Assembly: GCA_907164885.2 (NCBI GenBank)
Contig: OU015496.1
Coordinates: 189,991,551-190,055,550, forward strand
Direction: 5' to 3'
Source: Dolomedes plantarius
Lineage: Eukaryota; Arthropoda; Arachnida; Araneae; Dolomedidae
Length of the DNA: 64,000 nucleotides
The number at the start of each line of letters is the position of its first letter. Within the stretch, counting starts at the first letter, position 1. Shown in pieces: positions 33,447 to 44,275 of this stretch. The position numbers and the translations under genes were made by a program. The notes beneath the pieces are model-generated. The model saw only the letters and a list, made by a program, of their open reading frames with translations, searched no databases and was not told the DNA's origin.

Positions 33447-34907
33447 CAGTGATTTCCGCTTATAAGAATCACGTTTGTTATTACTGTTTTTGATTCTTAT
33501 AAGCGGTTGATTCTTATAACCGAAACTTCCCTTTGGACAGGCACACATACACAAATATATACTTGTACATATATATAAACACACAGGCACATATATACAT
33601 AATTTACCATTAAATACTCTTTAATTTACGTTATTTATCATTTATTAAAATTATTTTTTATAATTTTAAAAATACTCAATTTCTAAACAAATACTATAAC
33701 TCAATTTCTAGACCTATAAGTAACAATACATGATTATAAAATCAACAAGAGGCAGCTTCTCTTTGACAACACTTTGGAAGAACATCTACAAGTTAGCATT
33801 AACAAGTTCTGTTTTTCAGAAAAACTAAGAGTTTTCCTTCTTTTTATCATATTTGAATTCGACTATCAAAAAGTTCTAACACTAACTGGCAATTTTGTTA
33901 GAAAACTAAAGTGAATACATATGCTTATTAAAGTCTCAGACGAAGATTCACTTTATAGCTTACGTTTCACGGTTTGATTCAGAATCAAACCGTGAAACGT
34001 TTGATTCAGCATCTGGTTCATCTGATTCAGAAAAATGGATCCGTTATCGTTTCATGGTTTGAAATGCTGAATCCACTGCCCCGTTTGCGTAAGTGAGAAC
34101 TTCGCGGAAGATTTATGTGTTTCAGGGTCCAGAAATCCGCAACCAGGAAGTAAGTGGTGGGAAAAAAGGAGTGCCTGTCTGCAGAAAAGTGAAATCGGAC
34201 CCGTGCGGGTTAGATGCCACTGGGTAAAGCTAATAAGACAGTGTTTAGCAAAAACGTTTAAGGAGAAACTTATGTTATGTCTAATGATGCATATACATTG
34301 GTGCAGAGTTCTCTGCATGCAGACCCCCGACTCCTGTCATCACATTTGTCACGGTAACCCTACCCGTCCAAAGCGATGTGAATGAACACGTGTCTTCCAG
34401 ATATTCCCCCATTTAGAACCCCCCCCCATTCAAGCCCCCAAGATCCCTCGTGTTTCTTGATCTAGTGTCCCCCGCCCCCACTGTCACCATTTGACCCCCG
34501 GGAACCCGGGTTCTTCTTTGATGCTATGTATCTGGACCGCCAGAGGAGGCGATCCAGGCATATACAGAGTACAGAGTGAACATCAATCACTGGATTCCCC
34601 AAGGCACATGCAGAGAACTCTGCACCAATGTATATGCACCATAAAGGAATGTATTTTACGACTGTTTTCCACCCCAAAGTTTTATCAATCTTTCTTTTCA
34701 AAAACTTAAGAAAGAATTTCGTACCTTTTGAGAGTTCAAGTGGCATTTTTTGAAAAAATAAAAGGAAGGCGAAGATTGCAAACTGATTCTTATAACCGGT
34801 GGATTGATTCTTTAAAGCGGAAATTTTAACATGGAAATAATACATTTGTTTTTGTTTTTGCGATATTGATTCTTATAACCACTGACCACTATAAGCGGTG
34901 GTTACTG
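33447..34907 (+). mobile_element. Tigger-like non-autonomous element, family T copy 1
   Basis: Terminal repeats CAGTGATTTCCGCTTATAAG and ATAAGCGGTGGTTACTG, flanked by TA (33445-33446 and 34908-34909). A second GATTCTTATAAGCGGTTGAT block lies just inside the left end. Copy 2 (46153-47106) is similar over most of its length; the extra length here is mainly the fold-back insertion at 34285-34641. A perfect 39-nt palindrome at 33962-34000 is not present in copy 2. No transposase is readable; the minus-strand open frame at 34462-34845 includes terminal-repeat sequence shared with copy 2. Confidence 0.85.
34285..34641. mobile_element. Fold-back MITE with 3-bp duplications, copy 2 (nested)
   Basis: Same family as 21779-22047. 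Ends TGATGCATATACATTGGTGC and CCAATGTATATGCACCA, flanked by TAA (34282-34284 and 34642-34644). Aligning the surrounding Tigger-like element with copy 2 at 46153 (which reads GTTATGTCTAACAAAG without a break) shows the insertion interrupts the older element. Confidence 0.85.
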
Positions 34908-35000
34908 TAGTTGTTGTAGCGAGTATAGGAGAAGACAGCGTAGTTTCGGGATTAAGTTAACAGTGGTGAGTCATCGCTTAAAAGAGGTGCAATTTTTTAA

Positions 35001-35772
35001 GGGGGCACACAACTTTTAAAACTTCAAAAAATCGATTTTTGGTTTTTGCTATATTCTGATTTTTGAGACATTTCTGAACAATATGCAAAAAACCGAATAA
35101 AAAAATTTGCATTATTTCTTGAGTTATGAGAGTTTATGTAAAGCTCACTCTATTGCCATGGCCATGTATATTCCAACTTTTAACTTCAGTTTTCTCATAT
35201 GTGAATTTTTGGATTACGTCCGAACTGTTACGTCCACTGTTACTTCCAAACTATGTGTGCTAGACTCACAAATTTTTTTATCAGATTTGTATTATAAGCT
35301 TCTTTACATACTAAAACCAGAAAAGTAAAAATAAATTTGTAAAAAAAATTTTACACTTGAAAATGTTTTAAAAAATTCCTAAATTTAAATATTTAAAAAA
35401 AATTTTATGTAAATTTTTCAATTTAAACTATATTTTATGTATATTTTTTGGTTTTACATTAAACTTGAATATATTATTAATTTAATTTGACCACAAAATG
35501 GTGTCTGTATGCATATTTCTTAATTTTATGATGCGCGAAACATCCAATGATTTTTTTTTCCCTTTTTAGTAATGTGTACATTTAAAAATAAAATCTAAAA
35601 AATATTTATGGCTTTACAAGTTTTATTTTTGTATAAAATATAACTGAAGACTTGTACTTTTGATATAAAAGAAAAAATTATATGTATATATATTAATATT
35701 ATTGGACTTTCAGTAGCTCGAATTTGATCATGTTTAGGGTCATTTCCCAGTAGTCAAAGGTTGTGTGCCCCC
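35001..35772 (+). mobile_element. TTAA-inserting MITE, family S
   Basis: Flanked by TTAA (34997-35000 and 35773-35776). Inverted ends GGGGGCACACAAC and GTTGTGTGCCCCC. About 772 bp, AT-rich. A 73-codon frame at 35107-35328 has no known motif. The ends begin with the same G run as families P and Q. Confidence 0.85.
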
Positions 35773-35839
35773 TTAAAATTTAGTTCCAAGTGGCAAAATA
35801 GTTAAAAATGCATTCAATATACCTCATATGTATTAATAA

Positions 35840-36559
35840 TCTACACACAGAGAACAGTTCCGTGACTGACTGACAGATAACGCACAGACCAAACCGCTGG
35901 ACCTAAAGGCCTGAAATTTTGCATGGCGATTCTTCTTATAGTGTAGGGGTGCATTAAGAAAGATTTTTGAAAAATTCTTAAGATTTTTTTAAAAAATTAA
36001 ATTTTTAAGCTTCTTTTGTAACATTCTTTATAGTTTGCATTTAAAATAATAATATGAAGGTTATAAAATTTATATCAAGAGAAAGATCATAAAAATTCCT
36101 TTAAAATCAAAATCTTTTACCGAATCTTTACCTCCATTTTCTGATTTTTGGTAAATTTTTAAAGATTAATTTTTAGAATTCAATCTATTAAATGCTGATC
36201 ACATAGTTTTCTTTTTGTGATACTTTATATTAATTTTGCGTCACGTGCATAACAACGAAATAAATTGACAAAAGAAATACTGAAATACGGTAACATAAAA
36301 TTTAACCACTAGATTAATTGAGATGGAAGTTTTTTAAGAATTTAATCCAAAACAGTATGTTTTATGGATATTAAAAATACAAATTAATTGTATACATTGA
36401 CCGTTGTATTTAATTTGAATATTTTCTTCTACATTATTTTGTCTATAAAAATATCCGTTACGATTTTTTTAAATAAAATTTTTTTTTCATTAATCGCATA
36501 TATTGACCGTGATATTTAATTTAAATGTACTCCGTAGCGAAGCACGGGTATTCAGCTAG
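35840..36559 (+). mobile_element. Helitron family 1, full-length non-autonomous copy
   Basis: Begins TCTACACACAGAG after host A and ends with hairpin CCGTAGCGAAGCACGG, GTATTCAGCTAG, then host T. Near the 5' end are GACTGACTGACAG units and the family core GACCAAACCGCTGGACCTAA. No Rep/helicase gene. It lies about 65 bp after the TTAA element 35001-35772. Confidence 0.9.
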
Positions 36560-37384
36560 TATTTCATATTTGACCTTCAATCATGAGGCTTGGAAATAAT
36601 ATCTGGAGTTTTTGCATGTACTGCCCAGACTCTAAATATACGCTTTGTCATTCCTATAAAGGACTAAAAATAAAGTTCCTATATTTTCTTTTTGGCATGG
36701 AAAATACATTTATTCCGGTACAATTTATTGTTATTAGTTTTCAATTTTGCTTTTCGTGTCAATTACCCATAAGAAATTGCCGTGTTTCCATGGCAACGAA
36801 CACTCGTTACCCTCAAACTGATCAGTTTTTCAACTAACTCGCAGAAAAGATACATACATTTTCTTTTAAAGCTATCAAGCTGTGGTTAATAATAATGCAA
36901 CGTTTTAAGAAGCACCACAACTTGTAAAGTTAATAGCCTTTCATTAATGATAGTAAAAGGATTTCTATTCTAATTTCGAAATCAAAAGCTGCTTTTATCA
37001 ACAGAAGGGCAGCAAACGAACGCTTACACACGCACACAAACGACGTCAGAATATTTGTTAAACTTTCAATTCCTTACCTAGGCCGGAGTACATAAAACAT
37101 TCCACTGTTTTCTTAACACCTCATGCTTATTGCAATCATTCCCTCCTACAAAAATGCTCTGCGGTCTACACTTATGTGTTCCGTGCTTTACACGTTTGTT
37201 CTGGTGTATCATTTGTTTACGACAGGAATTTAATGCTTTAAATCCCTGACCTGAGTCTAGATTATAACCCCTCCATTATTGATTAGGCTTTTATTAAATA
37301 ATTAAAGTATCTTTTAAATTATTTTAGTACACTCATAGTATTTTAAATTACCAGAGTGTCTTTACAACAGCGGCCGAGAAATTA
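36560..37384. other. Unassigned DNA containing an X-box
   Basis: No gene recognised; the open frame at 36583-36837 has no motif. An RFX-type site is listed separately. Confidence 0.4.
36784..36797. promoter_or_regulatory. X-box motif (RFX factor site)
   Basis: GTTTCCATGGCAAC fits the RFX/DAF-19 X-box consensus GTHNYYATRRNAAC at every position and is nearly palindromic. X-boxes regulate cilium genes in many animals. No adjacent gene is visible, so function is unproven. Confidence 0.4.
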
Positions 37385-38158
37385 TCTATATATATAAAAC
37401 AGTGACTTGCCGTAACTTGACTGACTGACAGACATACAACGCACAGACCAAACCGCTGGACCTAAAAGGCTGAAATTTTGCATGGCGATTTTTCTTATAG
37501 TGTAGGGGTGCACTAAGAAAGATTTTTGAAAAATTCTAATTATATTTTTTAAAATTAAAATTTTAAGATGTTTTTGTAATATTATTTCAGTTTGCATTTA
37601 AAATAATAATTTGAGGGTCGTAAAATTTATATCACGAGAAAGATCATAAAAATTCCTTTAAAATGAAATCTTTTTCGAATCTTTACCTCCATTTTCTGAT
37701 TTATGGTGAATTTTTAAAGATTAATTTTTAGAATTTAATTTATTAAATACTGATCACGTGATCTCTTTTTCTGGTACTTTAAATTAATTATTGTCACGTG
37801 CATAACAACGAAATAGACAATAAAAAAAATTTTTAGTGCTAATGCGGCAGACGATTGGACATTATCCAAAGTAGTATTAAAACACAGTAAAAGATATGTT
37901 CCTCAAACTGTACTATATTCTTTAGTATGTTCTATTAGATTTAATTTTAATATTTTCTTCACTATTTTGTCTATAAAAATAGACGTTACGATTTTTTTAA
38001 TAAATATATTTTTTCGTTTGTTTTTTTACATCAATTGCATACATTGATCGTTGTATTTATTATAAATATATTTATACATATTTTTGCATTAATTGAATAC
38101 ATTGACCGTTGTATTTAATTTGAATGTACTCCGTAGCGAAGTGCGGGTTTTCAGTTAG
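37385..38158 (+). mobile_element. Helitron family 1, copy with TTAG end
   Basis: Begins TCTATATATATAAAACAGTG after A. Its core matches the other copies (ACCAAACCGCTGGACC, CTCCGTAGCGAAGTGCGGG). The last four bases are TTAG instead of CTAG, followed by T: a decayed terminus. The terminal hairpin still pairs (CCGT-GCGAAG-GCGG with a changed base). Non-coding. Confidence 0.85.
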
Positions 38159-38296
38159 TCTTGTCATAAGATTTTTCTTCCCTTTTTGTTACAAAATTTC
38201 CAATTAGTTGGCCTATTCCAGTTTTCAGGTTTTATTTTAAAACTCATTGGTAAACTACAACAACGGTACTTGAAGGATCCTGCCCCGTTCAATAAT

Positions 38297-38405
38297 CGTC
38301 GATGTGTTTATTTTATTCCGTGTGAGTGCAACTTGGCTACATTGGTCAAACTGGAATAGCACTTGAGTTTCGGCTCAAGAGAGCACGAAAACTACGCTAT
38401 CAAAA
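38297..38405 (+). pseudogene. Penelope-like GIY-YIG endonuclease fragment
   Basis: Plus-strand reading gives RRCVYFIPCECNL, then after a one-base frameshift GYIGQTGIALEFRLK, followed in a further shifted frame by EHENYAIKKEI. The combination V-Y-x-IPC with YIGQTG and RLKEHE is the GIY-YIG nuclease signature found at the C-terminus of Penelope-like retroelements. Only this piece is recognisable; reverse transcriptase motifs are not seen upstream, which is common for 5'-truncated insertions. Two frameshifts and a stop make it inactive. Confidence 0.65.
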
Positions 38406-41400
38406 AAGAAATTTCAATGTAGTCCTTCTCCTTCCATTCTTAGGATTTAGGCCAAAAGTTTAGTTTATCTGAAGCACGTATCCTCTCAACTTCTGATACA
38501 ATTTTTGTGCAAGATTACTTTAAAAACATTCATTTCTCGTGGCACTCAAAACTTGGAAACGATAGTAGTTCGGTCTCTCATGTCAATGCTGCTACAAAAG
38601 AGATTATGTAGTTATTTTTTCCCCTCCAATTTACTTATTTATTGCCTATGTTTTGGGAGCCATTCAATTTTTCTCAATTTTGTTTATTCCATGGTGTTTC
38701 TACACTTTTCTACTACTCGTGTTGGCAATTTCACCATTCATAATGTCTCTGATGTGGAATGGCAACAATGCTTTGGCTCCACTTTTACTTACGTAATCGT
38801 TCGCTTGCTCTCAATATTCTGATAATGAAAGTAGTTTTTGCTTTCGAAATTAGAATCGAGATATTTTGATTGTCATTAGTAGTGAAATTTTAAGGTTATA
38901 TTTATTCTCAAATGCAACGGTTATTAAGCATTCCTCCCCCCACACACACACAATCAGAAGTAAAGAAACTATAACAAAAAGAAAAGAACAATTCATGTTC
39001 ACATTTTGTTTATTCGATAATTTTAAATTTTATTAAGCTCAATCCACGAATGTATTAACTTTACGTATTGAGAATAACATACGTTCTTTGAAGATCAACA
39101 GCCTTTGCAACAACCTCAACATGTATTGTCAGTAAAATTACCGTTCTAATACTCTTTCTCAGAATCTGTTGATAAGACCAAAAAGTTTGTAACAAGTATT
39201 GTTCAGGAAAATGCCTTAATAAGGAAAATGTTTTAATCACTCTATTGGACAGTTATTTATAATGCACTTTTATAAAATAAACCGAATGATAATCCTCATT
39301 TGGCCCCGAAAAAAATTTTTTTATAATATAATTTCCGATTTCTACTTACTACTAACTTGCCTTGCGGCTCGTTATTAGAATAAGTGGTAAACGACGTAGC
39401 GCAGACAAAATTAAGGCTTAAAAGCGCTGTTTCGTGCTATTTCTCACATTGATCGAATAACTGAGTACACATACTCTTTCTTCTTCATCGAATATTCTGG
39501 ATTTATGTCGGAGTAAACAGTATTCTGAGGAAACACTGGCATGAATTACATATCGTGTAAACCGCAAGGACACTATCTTTAATAAGGAATAACTGTAGTT
39601 GGACACGGGACATTAAACAGAGTGAAGTAAACAAACATGGAAAAGGAAAAGAAAGCAGCTGAAATCACTTTACTACCTATTCATATCCGTGACCTCATAC
39701 TTTTTCTGTTCCTCTTCACGAGTGGGGGGAAAATCCTCCCAATAACACGTGTACTTAGTTCAAACTTATGTTAGAAATAAATAAAACATTTTTTCCACAA
39801 TGTGGTATGTACCACTAAATATTATCTATATCACAGTGATACTTTTCTATTGGTTGAGAATTCATTACAGCCTAAATTATGCAAAATAGCGTATGTAGGT
39901 AAGATTACGGCAATTCTGAAAGGAGGAAAATCAAAATCAAACAAGTTCCGCCGAAATTGGTCCAAGGGATATCGGATTATTGATTTTATTTATGTATTTA
40001 TTTTTTTCGTGGTTGTTGGTGGGGTGTAGTATAATTTTGACGTACCAAATGAAAGCAATACGCAACAAAACAATTCTAGACATACTGTGACATCCTCAAC
40101 AGATGACAGTGTCCTAGCAACAAGCCCTTTGCGGAGGGAAAGCAAACAGTAAATGCTAGATTATATTTATGAATGGCAGGAAAGATTGTGACTTCATCTT
40201 GGCAAGATTGGTTCTAATAAGTAGTGGTTGGCGTGATTTAGATTCTTTTAGAATAGAAACTTGAATATGGAAAAACGCGAAAGGATTATGTCTGGTCTCC
40301 GTGTCCTCTGACCGATCTACACCAAATATTTGCAGTTTCTCTCAAGAACCTTAAGAAAAGTATAGGCTTCCTCAAAACTCAGTCATCCCTACTCGCCCAG
40401 TTAAATATGACGTTTTGCAACAACCTTGAAGTTGTTTTCTTAGAACTACTTTCCAATCTCCAAAGTACGAAGTTTTTCCTATTGTCCTTCTTCTGAGTAA
40501 ACTACATTGCTCTCTCGGGAGTTGTTGATAACACCACCAAAACATTCATACACTTTTCGATGTGGAAGGGAAACAAAAAGTGCTAAAATTCGCAAAACAT
40601 TCCAACAATTAATTACCTAGTTCCAATTACTTGTTCCTAGAATAACTGAACAATTGACAAATATGAATGTATGACTGACACATCAGCCATTAATTGATTT
40701 TAGGGTAATTTTTTTTTTTTTTTAACATAAACGTCTTTGAAAATGTTTATGTTCCAGATTAAAGACAACTGGGCAACACCGAATAATTAAAACTAGTTTG
40801 AAATAAAATAAAAGTAAATTCGAGACCAATATCACAAATGCGAGACAAAAGTTGTTTCAGATTGTATCATGAATTCTTGCAGAATCAGTCCCAGCAACAG
40901 ATTAGTTTGATTTACAGTTGTGCGTCTTCATGCATGATTTACAGATATTTTTAACTTTTCTTAGAATATATCAGATGTTCAAACCAGTTTTACAGCTTCG
41001 AATCAAGCATAATGACAGACATCTGACGATTATCAAATATTACAGAAAGTCTACATTTATCGTTAAACTTAATGGATAGTAAAAAAAAAATTTTTTTTTC
41101 AAGAATTACATGAGCATTACTCAACATGATTTGCCCTTACTTTAAGGATCGATGAAAGAACGCTTAATTCATCGTTTTTCTGTAAAGTTAATCGACAGTG
41201 ACGGATCACGTTCCGTTAGGAAACCACTTATTTTTCTCGTAACATAGCGTTCAAATCGTGACGAGCTGGCAGAAAGTCAAAAGTTAATCATAATATGTAT
41301 GTCAAATGATTTATGCTGTTGAATATTCTGAACTTAAAAATTTACATCTAGTCATTTTTTTTAAATGAAAAATTAGAATTTATAAACCGTCCTAAAAACA

Positions 41401-41810
41401 GTAAGTGAAAATTCAATTCTTTCTAATGAGGAAAGCTTGAAAAGAAAGCCTGAAATAAACACGAACATAACTACATATCACACAAGCATATATATATTTA
41501 GATTGTTCATAGATAAACGAAAATCTATTTACTAAAACAAATGCTGAGTTTTTGAAAACTACTGAACACCAAAAATATGTTAATTACTAACGGTTTATTG
41601 AACTAAATCAACAAAAGTGAGGAATTTTTCATGTCTGCCGACATCAACAGATGGGTGAGCCCCCTCAGTCATTGTTTTGCTGCACAAGGATTTCGAACGG
41701 TTCCAAACAAATAAGCTGTTCTCATGTTGAAGGCCTGCTAAGCTAAGCTAAGTCGTAGGAGTTATAATAGACATTGCATGTGAGATTGTTACCAACACAT
41801 TCTCTCTTTA
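38406..41810. other. Unassigned AT-rich DNA
   Basis: Just after the Penelope-like fragment a 105-codon open frame (38505-38822) might include downstream retroelement sequence but shows no motif. A short CA tract is at about 38941-38952. No exon, RNA or element end is recognised in the rest. Confidence 0.35.
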
Positions 41811-41814
41811 TTAA

Positions 41815-42286
41815 GGCTGCTGTGTACTATTGGATTCGATCACTTCAATGTTAACCTTTTGGTTTGGAGCGCTACGGTCAATTTCTCTGCTACACGAGGG
41901 CTAATACAATGTTAACCTATGGTGGAAATTAATGCATGTCAGCAATCCTTGGATACAAGTTGTTTACAAGTTGTTTTCCAAATGTACTCCGCAATAAAGA
42001 AATTTTACACTTGGGTATTTTTTTAAAAATGCAAATACTTTTAATATTAAATTATTGGGGGGGGGGGGATCTAGTACAGTGTGTTTTAAACGCTCATAAT
42101 TTCCTTTAGTGGACGAAATTTATCAAATGAATCAATCCTGTTGCAAGGTGCAGAACAGTTCAGGCTATCTGAAAATACCATTTTTATTGGATTATCAGCA
42201 TTTATATAGCTGTAAATAGTAGACACATTTTCTCCATCGGTTGACATTGAGGTGAGCGAATCCAATAGGGTTAGTACACAACAGCA
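41815..42286 (+). mobile_element. TTAA-inserting MITE, family D copy 3 (cleanest)
   Basis: Flanked by intact TTAA (41811-41814 and 42287-42290). Left GGCTGCTGTGTACTATTGGA, right GGGTTAGTACACAACAGCA. Length 472 bp without nested insertions, so it serves as the uninterrupted reference for copies at 8573, 13985 and 54424. A G tract lies near 42058-42068. The left repeat lacks a few bases of the others (ACTAACCCTATTGG). Confidence 0.9.
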
Positions 42287-42356
42287 TTAAGGGACTCGCG
42301 TTATTTTTTTTTTTTAATCGTGTATTCTCGAAACTAATGACTAGTTTATAAAGACA

Positions 42357-43034
42357 CTAGCTGAAAACCCGCACTTCGCTACGGAGTACATTCAGATTAA
42401 ATACAACGGTCAATGTATGCAATTAATGCCAAAAAAATATATATATATTTATTTATAATAAATGCGACGATCAATATATACAATTGATGTAGAAAAAATA
42501 TATTTATAAAAAATCGTAAGGGATATTTTTATAGACAAAATAATGTCCAATCGTCCGCCGCATTAGCAAGAAAAAAAAATATTTTTTTGTCTATTTAGTT
42601 GTTATGCACGTGATGATAAATTAGTTTAAAGTATCACAGAAAGAAAAGAAAACACGTGATCAGCATTTAATAAATTAAATTCTAAAAATTAATCTTTAAA
42701 AATTCACCAAAAATCAGAAAAGGGAGGTAAAGATTCGAAAAAGATTTCATTTTGAAGGAATTTTTATGATCTTTCTCGTGATATAAATTTTATAACCCTC
42801 AATGTATTATTTTAAATGCAAACGTAAAAAAAGTTTAAAAAACAGCTTAAAAATTTAATTTAAAAAAATCTAAGAAGAATTTTTGAAAAATCTTTCTTAG
42901 TGCACCCCTCCACTATTAGAAGAATCGCCATGCAAAATTTCAGCCCTTTAGGTCCAGCGGTTTGGTCTGTGCGTTGTATGTCAGTCAGTCAGTCAGTGAA
43001 TGAGTCAGTTATGGAACTGTTTTATATATATAGA
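42357..43034 (-). mobile_element. Helitron family 1, minus-strand copy
   Basis: On the minus strand it begins TCTATATATATAAAACAGTT and ends in the hairpin (CCGTAGCGAAGTGCGG), GGTTTTCAGCTAG. On the plus strand CTAG is at 42357-42360 after host A, and GA at 43033-43034 precedes host T. The CAGT/ACTG tetranucleotide array is about four units. The open frame at 42900-43112 spans its 5' end and is spurious. Confidence 0.9.
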
Positions 43035-44149
43035 TTAAATATGATCGGAAGGTCCTGGGTCCTTCAGGATAAACATCCAGTCAAGCCAGATGAAAGAAAA
43101 AAAATAATTTAGAATGCATGTTTTACTTTTGTCATAAGTTAATGCTTTTTTTTTTTTTTAAATAGTGATTAAATTGTTTTAAAACATGGCTTCCCTAAAC
43201 ATACCTTCCTTAGTAGAAGTAAAAACGTTCCCCAGCGAGTGTGAAAGAGATACGATTGAATCCCTCGTCAAGACCAACCGTATAAATTTAATAATAGAGA
43301 ATATTTCTTTTTTGTTCTCCGCAATATGAAAAGACACGGCAGTACGCGATTTCGGTGAAAAAAGAAAAGATAAGAGGATTGACATGCAGCAAAGATATTC
43401 GCTTCGCATCAGCAGAAAAACAGGTTTTATTATTTTCTTTTCCAGTGAGAGATATGAGCTTGAAAATATTTTCAGTAGCAAAAGATCAACAAAAAGGTTA
43501 AAGAATAGAAATTACTCTGTAGAATGTCACCTTGAAAGAAAGGATCCGATTTCATACATAAAAGAGCACTACTCGTTTGACAAATCCTTCGATATTTTTC
43601 TTTGAAGTCCAATAAAATATCTAACATTAATTATACATAAGATTTAACGTCGCTTCATACGTCTATGTAATTTAACCAGATAAAAAAAGTAGGAAAAAAA
43701 CTTACACACGGGAAGAATTTCAACAAGTTCAACTTACCTAAAAAGAAGAAAAAAAAAACACAATTAGCAAAATAAAATAACAATACTATAATGGTGTTCA
43801 AAAACAATGTCAAAACAATATTTAAAAGTTTTTTTTATTAATATATTCGTGCAACAAAGTGCGTGGTGCGGCCAAGGTTTGAAACGGTTTTAAATTTTTC
43901 TGCAATGCGAGAATATCTCCTCTCTGAAACCAATACGTATAAAATTTCAAGTCATTATTCCGTGGTGGTAGTTTTTTTAGGTTTTTTTTTCTTTTTGGGG
44001 AGGGGGCATATTATGTAAATGATTTAATATAAAGAGAGCGTGGTTTTCCCGTCGTTAAATCTTTTAAATTATTGATACGAGCAAAATCATTTTAATTTGT
44101 TGTTGTTTATCACTCGATTAGCAACTAAAAGTTATTTTCGAATGCAGAA
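43035..44149. other. Unassigned AT-rich DNA
   Basis: Opposed open frames at 43179-43605 share one stretch and carry no motif. T and G tracts near 43985-44007. No gene recognised. Confidence 0.35.
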
Positions 44150-44275
44150 AATAGAATTAAAAAACACATTTTCTAATCTGTGACCAGAGAAATGCTGAGG
44201 ATATATAGATTATTAACTTGGTAATAGAAGATCTGAGAGGTCAACTGATGCACCTCTTTATGCGTAGATGCACAT
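44150..44275 (+). repeat. Ancient dispersed repeat R, copy 4
   Basis: GCAGAAAATAGAATTAAAAA, TTTTCTAATCTGTGACCAGA and GATCTGAGAGGTCAACTGAT match the other copies in order and orientation. No termini or duplications identified. Confidence 0.55.

Noticed and set aside
42900..43112. 70-codon frame similar to minus frames at 12294-12569 and 37382-37597
   Set aside because: The similarity (MQNFS-LGPAVWS) comes from the shared Helitron DNA; the frame is broken differently in each copy and contains no Rep or helicase motif.
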